Assembly (NCBI GenBank): GCA_020847515.1
Contig: JADLBW010000016.1
Location: forward strand, 1-33,366
Length of the DNA stretch: 33,366 nucleotides
Reading direction: 5' to 3'
Source: Pirellulales bacterium
Lineage (GTDB): Bacteria > Planctomycetota > Planctomycetia > Pirellulales > Lacipirellulaceae
Numbering within the stretch: position 1 is the first letter of the stretch; every line of letters begins with the position of its first letter. The translations under genes and the position numbers were made by a program. Below are positions 17,401 through 25,561 of the stretch, piece after piece. A model generated the notes under the pieces. It ran no database searches, was not told the origin of the DNA, and saw only the letters and a program-made list of their open reading frames with translations.

Positions 17401-19845
17401 GCAGCCATCGGGCCCGGTGCGGATTTGCACGGGGCGGAACCAGGCGTCGATGGCCGCCAGAAATTCTGCTTCGCTTTCGCCCTTGGCCCGCAGGCCGCTG
17501 AACGCAATGCCGCTGGGCGAGACGACTCGGCGATGCACCAGGTTGTTCGCCGGTTCGGCGGTGAAGGCGTTGCCGTTGAACTCGGGCCCCAACAGTTCGT
17601 CGCGGTATACGCCTAGCCCGCAAGCGGCCGTCGGACGCCCTGGCGGACCGGAAAGCTTGAACAGCATGGGCTGGCTGACAGGGTATAGTTCGCTGGGATC
17701 TTGCCCTTCCTCGGCCTGGGGGACGAACAGCTCGGTATCGGGCGGCAACACGTGGGGGTTGCGGGCGAGGTAATGGTCGACCAGCGGGAAGTGCTTCACG
17801 AGCGTCCCGTTGTCGCAGCCAAACCAATTGCCCCAGTCGACGCGGTCGCGGCCTTGCTGAGTGCGGCCGGTAACGGCTTCAATCTCGCCGGTATCGGGCT
17901 TGAAGCGAAAATCGCGTCCGCCAAGCTGCACCTTGACGCCGCTGAAGGTGGTCAGATTGCCGCCGAAAATGCCGCCGGCCCCGTACAGCCAGTTATCCAG
18001 TCCCCACCGCAAGCTGTTGACGCGGGCCTGGGGATTGTGCGTTTCAAAGCCGGTAATCAGCGTCTTGCGAACCTCGGCCTGGCCGTCGCCGTCGGCGTCC
18101 TCGAAGTACAGCACGTCGGGCGCATCGCAAACGATCACGCCGTTGCGCCAGACCTTTACGTCAGTCGGAAACCGCAGTCCGCCGGCGAACACCTGCGAGT
18201 CGTCGTAGCGGCCATCGCCATCGCGATCGGTCAGCACCCGCACGGCGCTCGTCTGCTCGAACTCGTCGCCGACCTCGTGCTCGTAGTCGGTCATGTCGGC
18301 GACCCACATCCGCCCGTCGGGGCCGAAGTCGATCGCCACAGGATCGGCGACCAGCGGTTCGGCGGCCATCAGCTCTACAACGAAGCCGGGGCGAGGCTGG
18401 ATCGAGGCGACGGCTTCGCCCATCGGGAGCGGTTCAGACATCGACTGGCGGAACTGCCCCGGCCGTTTGAACGGCTGGGGGACCTGCCGGTGGACTTCGG
18501 CGATGATCTTCTGTTCCAGACCGGGCGCCAAGGTATTGGGCAGGGCGAAATACACCACTTCCGCGCCGCCGCCGTAGCCTCCCTCCTTGAGCAACCGCTC
18601 TGAGGGGATGTAAGCGCAGAAGTCGTTCGAATAACCGTGCATCCATAGGCGCTTGGCGTCCAGCTCCTGTTTTAGTCGCAGCGAATAATCGACGCATACT
18701 TCGCCGGCCAGAAATACCATGGCCAGCGAATCGCCGAACGTCGCCGTTTGAACCGGGTAATCGAGCTTTGTCAGCAGCGATTCGCCGCGTTCGAGCCGCG
18801 CGAGCTGGAACTTCGCGTTGTAGCCCGCTGCATCTTCCTGGGCGGCCAGCTTTTCCAGGGCGGCGCGCGAGGGGGGCGGATTGAGCGGCAGATCGATGTG
18901 GGCGAGCGTGACGCTAAGCGGCCCGTCGACCGGCGTGAGCGCCCCGTGCAGCAATCGCTCGACTTCATCGGCGATCTGGGCGCCCTGTTCGGCGGCTGCG
19001 GCGGTGTTGGCGCCGGTAACGCCCGAATTGGGATTGGAATCCGAACCGCAGCCGATCGACACCAGCGCAATCGCGCCGTCGTGATTCCGCTGCATCGCAT
19101 CCTGGGCAAAGCCCGACCAATCGCCGCTGATCTTATTGTCCGACAGCGTTACGCAGTGGCAGGCGTAGGTGACGTAGATCGCGCGGATGGCGCCCGCCGG
19201 CGACTTTACCACCAGCACAGGCAGATCGTGATCGACCGGTCCGCCCGGCGTGCGGCGATTCATCGCGAAACCGACTGAGCCGACCGCCCACTCGAGCGTC
19301 GCAGGCTTCCGATCGGCAAGCGCCTCCAGCGCGGAGCGCTCCATCGCGTCGGTGAGCTCCGCGGTGTAGCGGTCGATGTGCGCCTGGTGTTCCGGCGGAA
19401 TCGGCGAACTGAAGATCGTATCGCACGCCCCGACGACCTTGGGCGTCGTGTGTGAATGGCTGAAGGTGACGACGACATGATCTCGCGCGACGCCGGCTTT
19501 CGCCGCCAGGCGACGGGCGACTTCGTCGACCATCGGCTCGCGAATGCCGAGGCTGTCAAGCGTGATCAGGACCAACGGCGAGGCGCCCTCCCCCGAGTCG
19601 ATCGCCAGCGCCTTCGCCCAAATCGGCTGCGTGATTCCTGCGGACTCATCGCGGCGGCCTCCAAAGCCGTTCAAGCGGATGGGATAAGCGGGCGTAATGT
19701 CGACCTTGGCGACCCCGACGTTGTAGAGTCGCGGATCGCCTGCAGCGGAGCTCGCCGAAGAGCCGACAATCGTTCCCGCCGAAATCGCCAGCGCAATTGC
19801 CCCTGCGAAAAACGGACGGAGGGTGAATGAAAAACGTGGTGCCAT
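14440..19845 (-). CDS. Giant ceramidase-like / PVC dehydrogenase / HEAT / cytochrome c fusion
   Basis: 1801 residues from the ATG at 19845; a longer frame would need a TTG at 19929. The signal peptide covers about 1-37. Domains: (a) about 42-455 is neutral/alkaline ceramidase-like, with VGVAKVDITPAYPIRLNGFG, the metal-site histidines H130 and H132 in FSHSHTTP, YACHCVTLS and GEVCVDYSLRLKQE. (b) About 478-855 is a membrane-bound-type dehydrogenase propeller of planctomycetes and verrucomicrobia (PRPGFVVELMAAEPLVADP, RVLTDRDGDGRYDD, RIYRIRP). (c) About 856-1250 contains HEAT-like helical repeats. (d) About 1278-1412 is a c-type cytochrome domain: C1288-S-S-C1291-H1292 binds heme and M1384 (SLMPEGLE) is the likely sixth ligand. 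(e) About 1413-1555 is a beta-rich, possibly carbohydrate-binding region. (f) The rest is helical. The protein acts outside the inner membrane. Parts (b)-(d) are common together; joining (a) to them is the unusual feature. Confidence 0.85.
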   Translation of the reverse strand: MAPRFSFTLRPFFAGAIALAISAGTIVGSSASSAAGDPRLYNVGVAKVDITPAYPIRLNGFGGRRDESAGITQPIWAKALAIDSGEGASPLVLITLDSLGIREPMVDEVARRLAAKAGVARDHVVVTFSHSHTTPKVVGACDTIFSSPIPPEHQAHIDRYTAELTDAMERSALEALADRKPATLEWAVGSVGFAMNRRTPGGPVDHDLPVLVVKSPAGAIRAIYVTYACHCVTLSDNKISGDWSGFAQDAMQRNHDGAIALVSIGCGSDSNPNSGVTGANTAAAAEQGAQIADEVERLLHGALTPVDGPLSVTLAHIDLPLNPPPSRAALEKLAAQEDAAGYNAKFQLARLERGESLLTKLDYPVQTATFGDSLAMVFLAGEVCVDYSLRLKQELDAKRLWMHGYSNDFCAYIPSERLLKEGGYGGGAEVVYFALPNTLAPGLEQKIIAEVHRQVPQPFKRPGQFRQSMSEPLPMGEAVASIQPRPGFVVELMAAEPLVADPVAIDFGPDGRMWVADMTDYEHEVGDEFEQTSAVRVLTDRDGDGRYDDSQVFAGGLRFPTDVKVWRNGVIVCDAPDVLYFEDADGDGQAEVRKTLITGFETHNPQARVNSLRWGLDNWLYGAGGIFGGNLTTFSGVKVQLGGRDFRFKPDTGEIEAVTGRTQQGRDRVDWGNWFGCDNGTLVKHFPLVDHYLARNPHVLPPDTELFVPQAEEGQDPSELYPVSQPMLFKLSGPPGRPTAACGLGVYRDELLGPEFNGNAFTAEPANNLVHRRVVSPSGIAFSGLRAKGESEAEFLAAIDAWFRPVQIRTGPDGCLWVVDMHRAVIEHKIWIPEEELGEIDIWGGRQQGRIYRIRPEATPARPIVQLDQLDAAGLAAAIDSPNGPQRDMAHQLLVQRGGAGAAPHLKKLVGAAERPVVRLQALCALDGLEQLDAPTLLAALADKHPAVRRHAVRLSEVFFAKSPEVVDAVLKLVDDSDPQVQVQLAYSLGAVDDPRAAEALGRLAWSNRYDPYLQAAVWSSATAKNVGPLVRDVFRRADIAELPPGLLNSVVKMTLKLGDVSCLQDLAAALAVVDDSGQAAPWRLEAAALILEQLREKPSESADAQAIRRQLAPLAAAARATIEAGGAPEGLQLAAVRVLAASGAAQSVAPVLADLLGPQSSPAIQQAVVKVMATVEGPAASEALLAAWNGFSPATRARAFDVMLGREDLILALLDAVANGRVRAADLDAFQRERLLTHRNEAISARAAAALAGAIDVNREKIVQQYLVDQTREADAEHGREVFGRVCSSCHRLDGVGFSVGPDLAALTSRTRQAFTESILDPNRAVDERYQTYAALTADGLAHCGILQEETSTSVTLVEQQGKAHTLLRAELETLENTGRSLMPEGLEKDLSPADLTDLVAYLTAQQPLPKSLPGNSPQTVTADYDGSLWLLAANARIYGGDVTYETPFKNIGYWHGSHDYIQWAVETPRAGEYDAFIHLASPPDAAGNKAVLEGCNPSLNLVVPSTGGYDRYQVVHLGRTRLAEGDNRLTLRPDGPLATQALMDLRGVYLAPVGVSAERAEAGDAPAGASDAATRIAKLLDGLAVGADAEYDRIPAIWEQAIAAGKRNSENELVRVLDLSLPKGKDGLADWQAVVIGGGLVNGVSQAGLWPKQRFAEILEGKPALAQRWERTLQLASAMADDPAVRTGTRYDALRIVGVDDFDRRGEQLLRYLGSHVHEELQMGAVSALADVDSPQAAAMLIDNYQHLHKENRNLAIEGLLRDARGAVALRDAIDAGKVPPRDLDEQQRSKLQHMTSSP

Positions 19846-20084
19846 CGCTCTATTGCCTTGAGATAACGACGCAAATGCGGTCGGCCGGTATGGCTGGCCG
19901 CTGGGAAGCAGGACGGATCGATTCTTCAAACCTGGTCAGGCCCCATGGCCACGGACGCCGACCGACGCGGCCATGTTTTGCGGAAAATCAGCATGCCCGC
20001 GCGGACATGGACAGGCCCGCCATGCCTCCGGTTTGAAGAACTGATCGGCCCCGCGCTGGGAAAGCCAATTGTTGGGTTCGCCAT

Positions 20085-20227
20085 TATTGAGAGCTGCGCG
20101 ACTAATGAACTGTGCCTGGCTGTCGGCTATCGGCTAGCGGCCGACGGCCAGAAGGAAAAAGCCCAATTCTGGCCGCTAGCCGCGAGCCAAATTTATAGCG
20201 GGTTCATTAGCGGCGCAGGAATCAATA
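20085..20227 (-). repeat. MITE-like inverted-repeat element, copy A (143 bp)
   Basis: Starts and ends with TATTGA/TCAATA and folds back on itself over most of its length. The inverted ends contain TGCGC and TAATGAAC blocks, the arms hold 7-bp units of the GGCTATC type, and the centre is CGGCCAGAA with TTCTGGCCG. A second copy lies at 30707-30870; outside the heptamer arms the two agree at roughly nine positions in ten by eye. The end at 20222-20227 carries the TGA stop of the ceramidase-like gene. The flanking bases on both sides are TA, so a TA target duplication is possible but cannot be separated from the palindrome. Confidence 0.8.
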
Positions 20228-22573
20228 GAAGCCCTGCATGCGGCGGGCGCCTACGGCGACCAACGCCGTCCAGCAAAGCAAGACCGCCGTCGGCTCGGGA
20301 ACCGGAGCCGCTACTGAACTCGCACCGGCGCCGAAGCGATTGTACCAAAACATCCTATCGGCCGCGGTGACGACGCCGTCGCCATCGCCGTCGGCGCCTG
20401 ATCCGGGCGCGACGTTGGCGCCGAATGCTCGCTGCCAGACCAGAAAATCGGCGCCGTCGACTTTGCCGTTGCCGTTGTAGTCGCCTGCGGAGGCCCCGCC
20501 TGGAACCGCGCCCAATTCGATCACGCCTTCGATGATCTCGCCGGTGCTCAGCAGGAATTCAAACTTAAGGTCGCTTAACTGCGGGACGCCGGCGGAGACG
20601 TCGACCGGCGAACCCAGATCGAGAACCGTCTGGCCGCCGACGAGCTGCGTAGCGCCCGAGGTCTTGAACTCGGTCAAGCGAAATGTGCTGGCGTTGTCGG
20701 CTTCATCCCAGCCGGCGAGGGTTTGATCCTGCAGGCTGCGCCAGTCGCCGCCGGAAGGGAGCAGCTTGCCGCTGGCCGACGCAATGGTATAGGCCGAGAT
20801 CGCGACGTCGAAGAACGGCGATTCGTTCTCAATGGCCGCCTCGCCGGTGGCTGGATCGATCGTGAGGACCAGATTGTTGTGCGGAGCGTCCCCGGGCGCG
20901 GCGCCGACGACCCCCGTTGCGGCGCCTTGCCCGGGAACGGAATACTCGAACGTCAATTGAACTTCAGGCAAGGGATCGCCGAACTTCGCCGGCGGCGGCG
21001 CCGCCAGGGGAGTTCCCAGCGACACGCTCTGGCCCTGTAATAAGGTGAGGGACCCTGACGGGTTGAACTCCGTCAACCGGAATGAACTGGAGTTGTCCGC
21101 TCGATCCCAACCGGGGAGTCCCTGGGCCTGGAGGCTGTTCCATCGGCCGGCGGCGGGAATGAGCGATCCGCTGGGAGCGGCGATGGTGTAGCCGTCGATC
21201 GTCACCACCTCGTCGCCCAGGTTGGCGATCGACAGCCCGCCGCTGCTGCTGTCGACGACGAGCCGCAATCGATCCGCGATGCCGGTGAAATCATCCAAAT
21301 GATCGTGGACGGCGGCGACGATCTTGTCTTCCAGGCCATGCGCGAACCGGCCGGGCACGGCATAGTAATAGGTCGAGCTGTCGGCCTCGTAACCCCCTTC
21401 AAACAGAATCCGCTCCGACGGGATGTAGCCCTGCACATCGTTGCTGTAAGCGTTCAGCCAGAGCTTGTCCCCCAGCTCCTGCTTGAGCCGCAGGGAATAG
21501 TCCACCACCACTTCGCCTTCCATGAACACCATTGCCAGGTCTTTGCCGAACGTCCAGGAGGTGACGCCGTACATCGCGGAGGCCGGCCCCGGCGCCAGGC
21601 GAGCGCTGGAGGGGTCGCCCGGCTCAAGCCGGGTAGCGTAGTCGAGCTCAATCTCGCTGTGGAAGGCGGCCAGGTCTTGCGAGACTGGAGCCAGGAGCCG
21701 CCCATCGATCAGCCGCCGCACTTCATCAGCGATCGATTGACCGTGACTCTGCGCGACGGCGGGCGTGCCGGCAGGACTGGGGTTCGAGTCGCCCGCCGCG
21801 CCGATCATAATCATGGCCGTCGCCCCGGGATACATCGCCTCGATCGCCTCGCGGGCATAGCCGGGCCAGTCGCCGCTGACGACGTTGTCCGCGGCGTTCA
21901 AGGTGACGGCGTGCGAGGCGTAGCTGGCGATGATCGCCTGGGGTGCGCCGATCGAGTCGCGCACCAGCATCACCGGCAGGTCATGATCGACGGGCGCCTC
22001 AATTGTGCCGCGGCGATTCTCGGCAAATCCCACCGAACCGGAGCCCCAGGCGAACTGGTGACCGGGGGTGCGATTGGCCAGGGCCTGACCAGCGACCTCC
22101 TCCAGGTGCGCGGTGAGTTCCTGGGTGTATCGATTGACGTGCTGCTGCTCCACAGCCGACAGCGGCGGATCGAACAGGTTCGACAGATACCCGGCGACAT
22201 GGGGGCAACTATGCGAGTGCGTGGAGGAAACGACGATGCGTTCCGGGGCGATGCCGTAATCGGCGCTGAGCGCAAGTGCCAGCGGATCGATGACGTTATC
22301 CGGCACGCCGGTGCAATCGACCGTCACCAACAGCGCGGTCTCGGCCCCCATGCCGAACGCCGCCGCCTGGGCGACGATGTTCTGCTGGATGGCGGTCGAC
22401 TCGGGCAGCGACGAACGGAAGGCGTATCCGCTCAGCATGACCGGCGTCGTGGGATTGATGCTGATCGTCGCCGTGCCGAAGTACCCGGTCTGGGCGCACG
22501 CAGACGCCCCTACTAGCACGGTCAGCCAACCCGTCGCAAGCCGCAGCTTCAGCGGCGTCAATAGCCCCAGCAT
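20222..22573 (-). CDS. Ceramidase-like secreted protein with dockerin and PEP-CTERM
   Basis: 783 residues. The ATG overlaps the stop of the upstream gene by one base (TAATG), so the two are coupled. The signal peptide is about 1-27. Residues 30-430 are a neutral ceramidase-like hydrolase: H119 and H121 in SSTHSHSCP, H221 in YASHAVTLN, GAAGDSNP, a glutamate in MEGEVVVDYS (352-354) and Y383 in GYIPSE are the expected metal and catalytic residues. Residues 437-560 and 566-690 are two copies of a beta-rich module. A dockerin-like pair of calcium loops lies at about 697-749 (GDYNGNGKVDGADF, ADGDGDGVVTAADR). The C-terminus is PEP-CTERM: VPEP at 758-761, a membrane helix, then arginines, so exosortase sorting is expected. 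The hydrolase domain is a close paralog of the N-terminus of the giant fusion downstream. The last residue and stop lie in the inverted-repeat element. Confidence 0.85.
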   Translation of the reverse strand: MLGLLTPLKLRLATGWLTVLVGASACAQTGYFGTATISINPTTPVMLSGYAFRSSLPESTAIQQNIVAQAAAFGMGAETALLVTVDCTGVPDNVIDPLALALSADYGIAPERIVVSSTHSHSCPHVAGYLSNLFDPPLSAVEQQHVNRYTQELTAHLEEVAGQALANRTPGHQFAWGSGSVGFAENRRGTIEAPVDHDLPVMLVRDSIGAPQAIIASYASHAVTLNAADNVVSGDWPGYAREAIEAMYPGATAMIMIGAAGDSNPSPAGTPAVAQSHGQSIADEVRRLIDGRLLAPVSQDLAAFHSEIELDYATRLEPGDPSSARLAPGPASAMYGVTSWTFGKDLAMVFMEGEVVVDYSLRLKQELGDKLWLNAYSNDVQGYIPSERILFEGGYEADSSTYYYAVPGRFAHGLEDKIVAAVHDHLDDFTGIADRLRLVVDSSSGGLSIANLGDEVVTIDGYTIAAPSGSLIPAAGRWNSLQAQGLPGWDRADNSSSFRLTEFNPSGSLTLLQGQSVSLGTPLAAPPPAKFGDPLPEVQLTFEYSVPGQGAATGVVGAAPGDAPHNNLVLTIDPATGEAAIENESPFFDVAISAYTIASASGKLLPSGGDWRSLQDQTLAGWDEADNASTFRLTEFKTSGATQLVGGQTVLDLGSPVDVSAGVPQLSDLKFEFLLSTGEIIEGVIELGAVPGGASAGDYNGNGKVDGADFLVWQRAFGANVAPGSGADGDGDGVVTAADRMFWYNRFGAGASSVAAPVPEPTAVLLCWTALVAVGARRMQGFY
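20504..21265 (-). repeat. Two tandem WNSLQDQ modules within the ceramidase-like gene
   Basis: Two protein modules of about 123 residues each. Shared points are a Y-T-I-A-S/A-x-S-G start, RWNSLQAQ or WRSLQDQ, GWDRADN or GWDEADN, F-R-L-T-E-F, and a closing beta segment rich in G and V. The same module occurs twice in the neighbouring gene at 22894-23640. Confidence 0.75.
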
Positions 22574-24456
22574 TACCCCGCCTTGCCTCCCTGGGCGGGG
22601 CGTTGGCGCCGGACGGACGCCAAACCCGCCAGCGCCAAGACCGCGGCGGCCAGTGAGGCCGGCTCAGGCACAGCGGCAGACGCCGGCCCCGACGCAGCCG
22701 CTGCGGAGGCGCCGAAGTGGGTCTTCCAGACGCCCAGGTCCGCGGCATCGAGGATGCCGTTGTTGCTGCCGTCGGCGCCGGCGCCGGGCGTTACGGCGGC
22801 GCCAAACGATCGCTGCCAGACCAGAAAGTCCCCGCCGTCGACTTTGCCGTTGGCGTCGTAGTCGCCTGCCGTCGGCGTGAACGTCGGCAAGGGGCCGAAC
22901 CTGACGATGCCGTTCATGATTTCGCCAGTGCTCAGCGCGAACTGGAAGCCGAAGTCGTCGACGTCCAGCGCGCCGGCAGTTGTATTGACCGGTGCACCCA
23001 GATTAAGAACCGTGCCGCCTCCCGCAAGCGGGGTGCCGCCGCTCGTTTTGAACTCGGTGATGCGATTAGCGTCGGAGTTGTCGGCCTGATCCCAGGCGGG
23101 CAGGGTCTGATCCTGCAAGCTGTTCCACGTGCCGTTTGCAGTCCGCAGCTTGCCCGACGCGGAGGTGATCGTGTAGGCGTGGAGGCTCACGTCGAAGTAC
23201 GGCGACTCATTCTGAATGGCAGCCTGGCCGTTGGCAGGGTTGATCGTAAGCACCAGGTTGTTGCGAGCCCCGGACATCTCGACGATGCCCGAGACCGTGC
23301 CGCTTCCGGGAACCGAGTAGTTGAAGGAAAGGTCGTTGCCGAACTCCTGGCCGAAGGCGGTGGGAACCGCTGGGGCGAACAGCGCGCCGAGACTTCGCGT
23401 GCTGCCGGCGTTGAGGGCGGTCGTGCCTGAAGTCTTAAACTCCGTGCGGCGGGTGGCGCTGGCATTGTCGGCTTCGTCCCAGTTCGGCAGACCTTGATCC
23501 TGCAAGCTGTTCCAAGGGCCGCTGAGCGACCCTGAGGGAGACGCGATCGTGTACGCGTCGAAGTTAATCGGGCCGCCCAGTGCGTTTTCGAGGATCGTAG
23601 CGCCCGTGTTGCGGTCCACTTTCAAGATCAGCACGTTGCCGTAGTTCAAGCGGGCGCTGGTGGCAGTTTGGGTGACGTAGTATCGGGCGCCGCGCGGCGG
23701 GTCGGCGATCTGCGAGGCGTCGACCGAGAGCGTTCCCGTCACCTGGGCCGCCGTTACGAGGTTCCAGGAAGCGCCTAGCGACGGCGTAAAGCTGCTCAGT
23801 TCAGGCCGCACGACCCCGGCTAAGTCTGCGGTCCCCGTGACGTTAATGGCCGAGTGGGTCGCACCGGTGATAACCGGAACCAGGGTATGCGACGTCCCCA
23901 GGGTTAAGTTCCCAGAGACGGTGAAGTTGACGTTTGGGCCGACGATGCGCGTGATCCGATTGAGCGTCCCGCCGTTGATTGACAGCGCGGCGACGCCGGC
24001 GCCTCCGGTTTCGCCCAGCGTGAGCTGCGTGCCGGCGCCACCGCCGGTGGTCAGGTTCTGCGCCGATAGCGTACCGCCGCGGCGCACGATGAGACTGGTG
24101 TTGACCGACTGGCCCATCACGATGTTTCCGGGAACGGCGCCGGCGTCCGGGCCGGGGACGACGCCGAGGTTGCCGCCGGGTCGGATTTCAAGCGTCGAAG
24201 AATCCATGATGATGCCGCCCACGGCAGGCGGGGTATCGTCGACGAACGCCTGACGGAGGGCGCCAATAAGGGCGACTTCGTTGAATTGGGCCTCGGGGAC
24301 GTTGGCGGGATTCCAGTTGGCCGGATCGTTCCAATCGGCCGGCCCGCTGACGTTGAAGGAAACCAAAGTTTGTTGAGCAATGGCGGGGACGCCGCCGATC
24401 GCCGTCAGGCCCAGCAAGGCCGCGGCGACGTATCGAAATGTGCGACAAGCGCGCAT
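22573..24456 (-). CDS. Dockerin and PEP-CTERM surface protein
   Basis: 627 residues. The ATG at 24456 has GAGGA eight bases upstream. The signal peptide is about 1-28. Residues 35-270 form a beta-helix-like region typical of planctomycete surface proteins (DWNDPANWNPANVP, then repeated GGTL and NGGTL turns). Residues 273-393 and 399-521 are two modules of the same kind as in the ceramidase-like protein (PWNSLQDQ, TWNSLQDQ, WDEADN, WDQADN). A dockerin-like repeat lies near 531-582 (GDYDANGKVDGGDF). The PEP-CTERM signal is VPEP at 596-599, a hydrophobic helix, then a basic tail. There is no enzyme motif. Shared modules and coupled translation suggest that it works with the ceramidase-like protein at the cell surface or as a matrix partner. 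Confidence 0.8.
   Translation of the reverse strand: MRACRTFRYVAAALLGLTAIGGVPAIAQQTLVSFNVSGPADWNDPANWNPANVPEAQFNEVALIGALRQAFVDDTPPAVGGIIMDSSTLEIRPGGNLGVVPGPDAGAVPGNIVMGQSVNTSLIVRRGGTLSAQNLTTGGGAGTQLTLGETGGAGVAALSINGGTLNRITRIVGPNVNFTVSGNLTLGTSHTLVPVITGATHSAINVTGTADLAGVVRPELSSFTPSLGASWNLVTAAQVTGTLSVDASQIADPPRGARYYVTQTATSARLNYGNVLILKVDRNTGATILENALGGPINFDAYTIASPSGSLSGPWNSLQDQGLPNWDEADNASATRRTEFKTSGTTALNAGSTRSLGALFAPAVPTAFGQEFGNDLSFNYSVPGSGTVSGIVEMSGARNNLVLTINPANGQAAIQNESPYFDVSLHAYTITSASGKLRTANGTWNSLQDQTLPAWDQADNSDANRITEFKTSGGTPLAGGGTVLNLGAPVNTTAGALDVDDFGFQFALSTGEIMNGIVRFGPLPTFTPTAGDYDANGKVDGGDFLVWQRSFGAAVTPGAGADGSNNGILDAADLGVWKTHFGASAAAASGPASAAVPEPASLAAAVLALAGLASVRRQRPAQGGKAG
22894..23640 (-). 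repeat. Two tandem WNSLQDQ modules in the PEP-CTERM protein
   Basis: Two more copies of the roughly 122-residue module, reading NFDAYTIASPSGSLSGPWNS and LHAYTITSASGKLRTANGTW at the matching points. They resemble each other and the two modules in the adjacent ceramidase-like gene, so four copies lie in two neighbouring genes. Confidence 0.75.
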
Positions 24457-24521
24457 GGACGTGTCCTCAATTGATGCGGGGGTGCTTCAGTGACGAGCAG
24501 TGCTGCAAGCGACCGGCCTCT

Positions 24522-25472
24522 TTAGCGGCGAGCTTTTCGCCGCGCGGCCGCCAGTGCGATCGACGCCAGTGCGCTTAAGGCGAATCCCGTCGGTTCCGGC
24601 ACGAGCGATGCGATCGCCGCTTCCGCCGCCTCGACCCCGCCGGGGAAGTTCGTCTTCCACTGCTGGAAGTCGCCGAAATCGACGAAGCCGGTATCGTCGA
24701 CGTCGCCTAGCGTCCCCAGAGGAACGACCGTGAAACTATGGGCCTGGATGAGCTGATAGTCGTCGATGTCAATTCCACTATCGCCGTCCGCGTCGCCAGG
24801 CACGCCAGGGTTGTAGGTTCCGGTCGCGTTGTAGGTGAACCAGTCGGCGGTCCCATTGTTGGGGCTGGTGTCGAACGTCGTATCCTCGGCGATGAAGATC
24901 AGATCGAACGATCCGCTGGGCGGATTGAACGTGCCGCCGCCCGGCTGGACCGCGCTGCGCGATATGGCGTATTCGAGGAAGTCCGCTCCGCCGGAGCCGT
25001 CCGAATCGCCCACGGCGACGGTGCGGCCGGCGCCAGGCCCGGCGAACGCTCCGTTAGCCCAGGCGTTCCATCCGCCGGTGCCGCCCAGATTGAAGTCGGT
25101 GCCGATGGGAAACCCCAACGCGGCGCCGGTGGCAGCATTCTGATCCAGATCGATGAAAATCCAGTTCGACGCAACGTCGACCATGTTGTCGCCCGTGTTG
25201 CGATACAGGAAGTAGATGAAGTTGGCGTCATGCGCCACGGCGCCTTGCAGGATGTCGATGTCCAGCGGCCGGGCCGGACCGGTCGAGCCGTCGCCCACCG
25301 TGTCTTGGGGGAAGCCGGCGATGGCGAGCCAATCGGATAGATTGCCGTCGATCTTGACATAGCCGTTGGGCACCGGATTAGCCAAGGTCTGCACCGACGC
25401 GGCGCGCACGAACGTCGCGCCGACGGCGGCAAAGATCGCTGTACAAGTAAACGTCACAATGGCTGCTCTCAT
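24522..25472 (-). CDS. Dockerin and PEP-CTERM protein with CBM9-like N-terminus
   Basis: 316 residues from the ATG at 25472, with GGGAG nine bases upstream; an upstream in-frame codon at 25511 is rejected. The signal peptide is about 1-25 (AIFAAVGATFVRAAS). Residues about 30-200 begin VPNGYVKIDGNLSDWLAI, the opening seen in CBM9/DOMON-like domains that bind sugars or heme, and continue with FIYFLYRN and NWIFIDLDQN. Dockerin-like loops lie at about 228-280 (GDADGDSGIDIDDY, GDVDDTGFVDFGDF). PEP-CTERM is VPEPTGFALSALASIALAA followed by five basic residues. It is probably sorted by an exosortase to the cell surface. It lies 65 bp upstream of the next PEP-CTERM gene on the same strand. Confidence 0.82.
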   Translation of the reverse strand: MRAAIVTFTCTAIFAAVGATFVRAASVQTLANPVPNGYVKIDGNLSDWLAIAGFPQDTVGDGSTGPARPLDIDILQGAVAHDANFIYFLYRNTGDNMVDVASNWIFIDLDQNAATGAALGFPIGTDFNLGGTGGWNAWANGAFAGPGAGRTVAVGDSDGSGGADFLEYAISRSAVQPGGGTFNPPSGSFDLIFIAEDTTFDTSPNNGTADWFTYNATGTYNPGVPGDADGDSGIDIDDYQLIQAHSFTVVPLGTLGDVDDTGFVDFGDFQQWKTNFPGGVEAAEAAIASLVPEPTGFALSALASIALAAARRKARR

Positions 25473-25561
25473 GGAAGCGTCTCCCGACAAGATGTGGCGA
25501 TGTGAGTGCAAGGGTTTCGTAAACGGGCCGTTGATGAATTGTCGTGGCCGCGGCGAACATC

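Noticed and set aside
20050..22516. Long plus-strand open frames opposite the ceramidase-like gene
   Set aside because: High-GC shadows: rich in Arg, Gly and His, no domains, and the other strand encodes clear conserved motifs.
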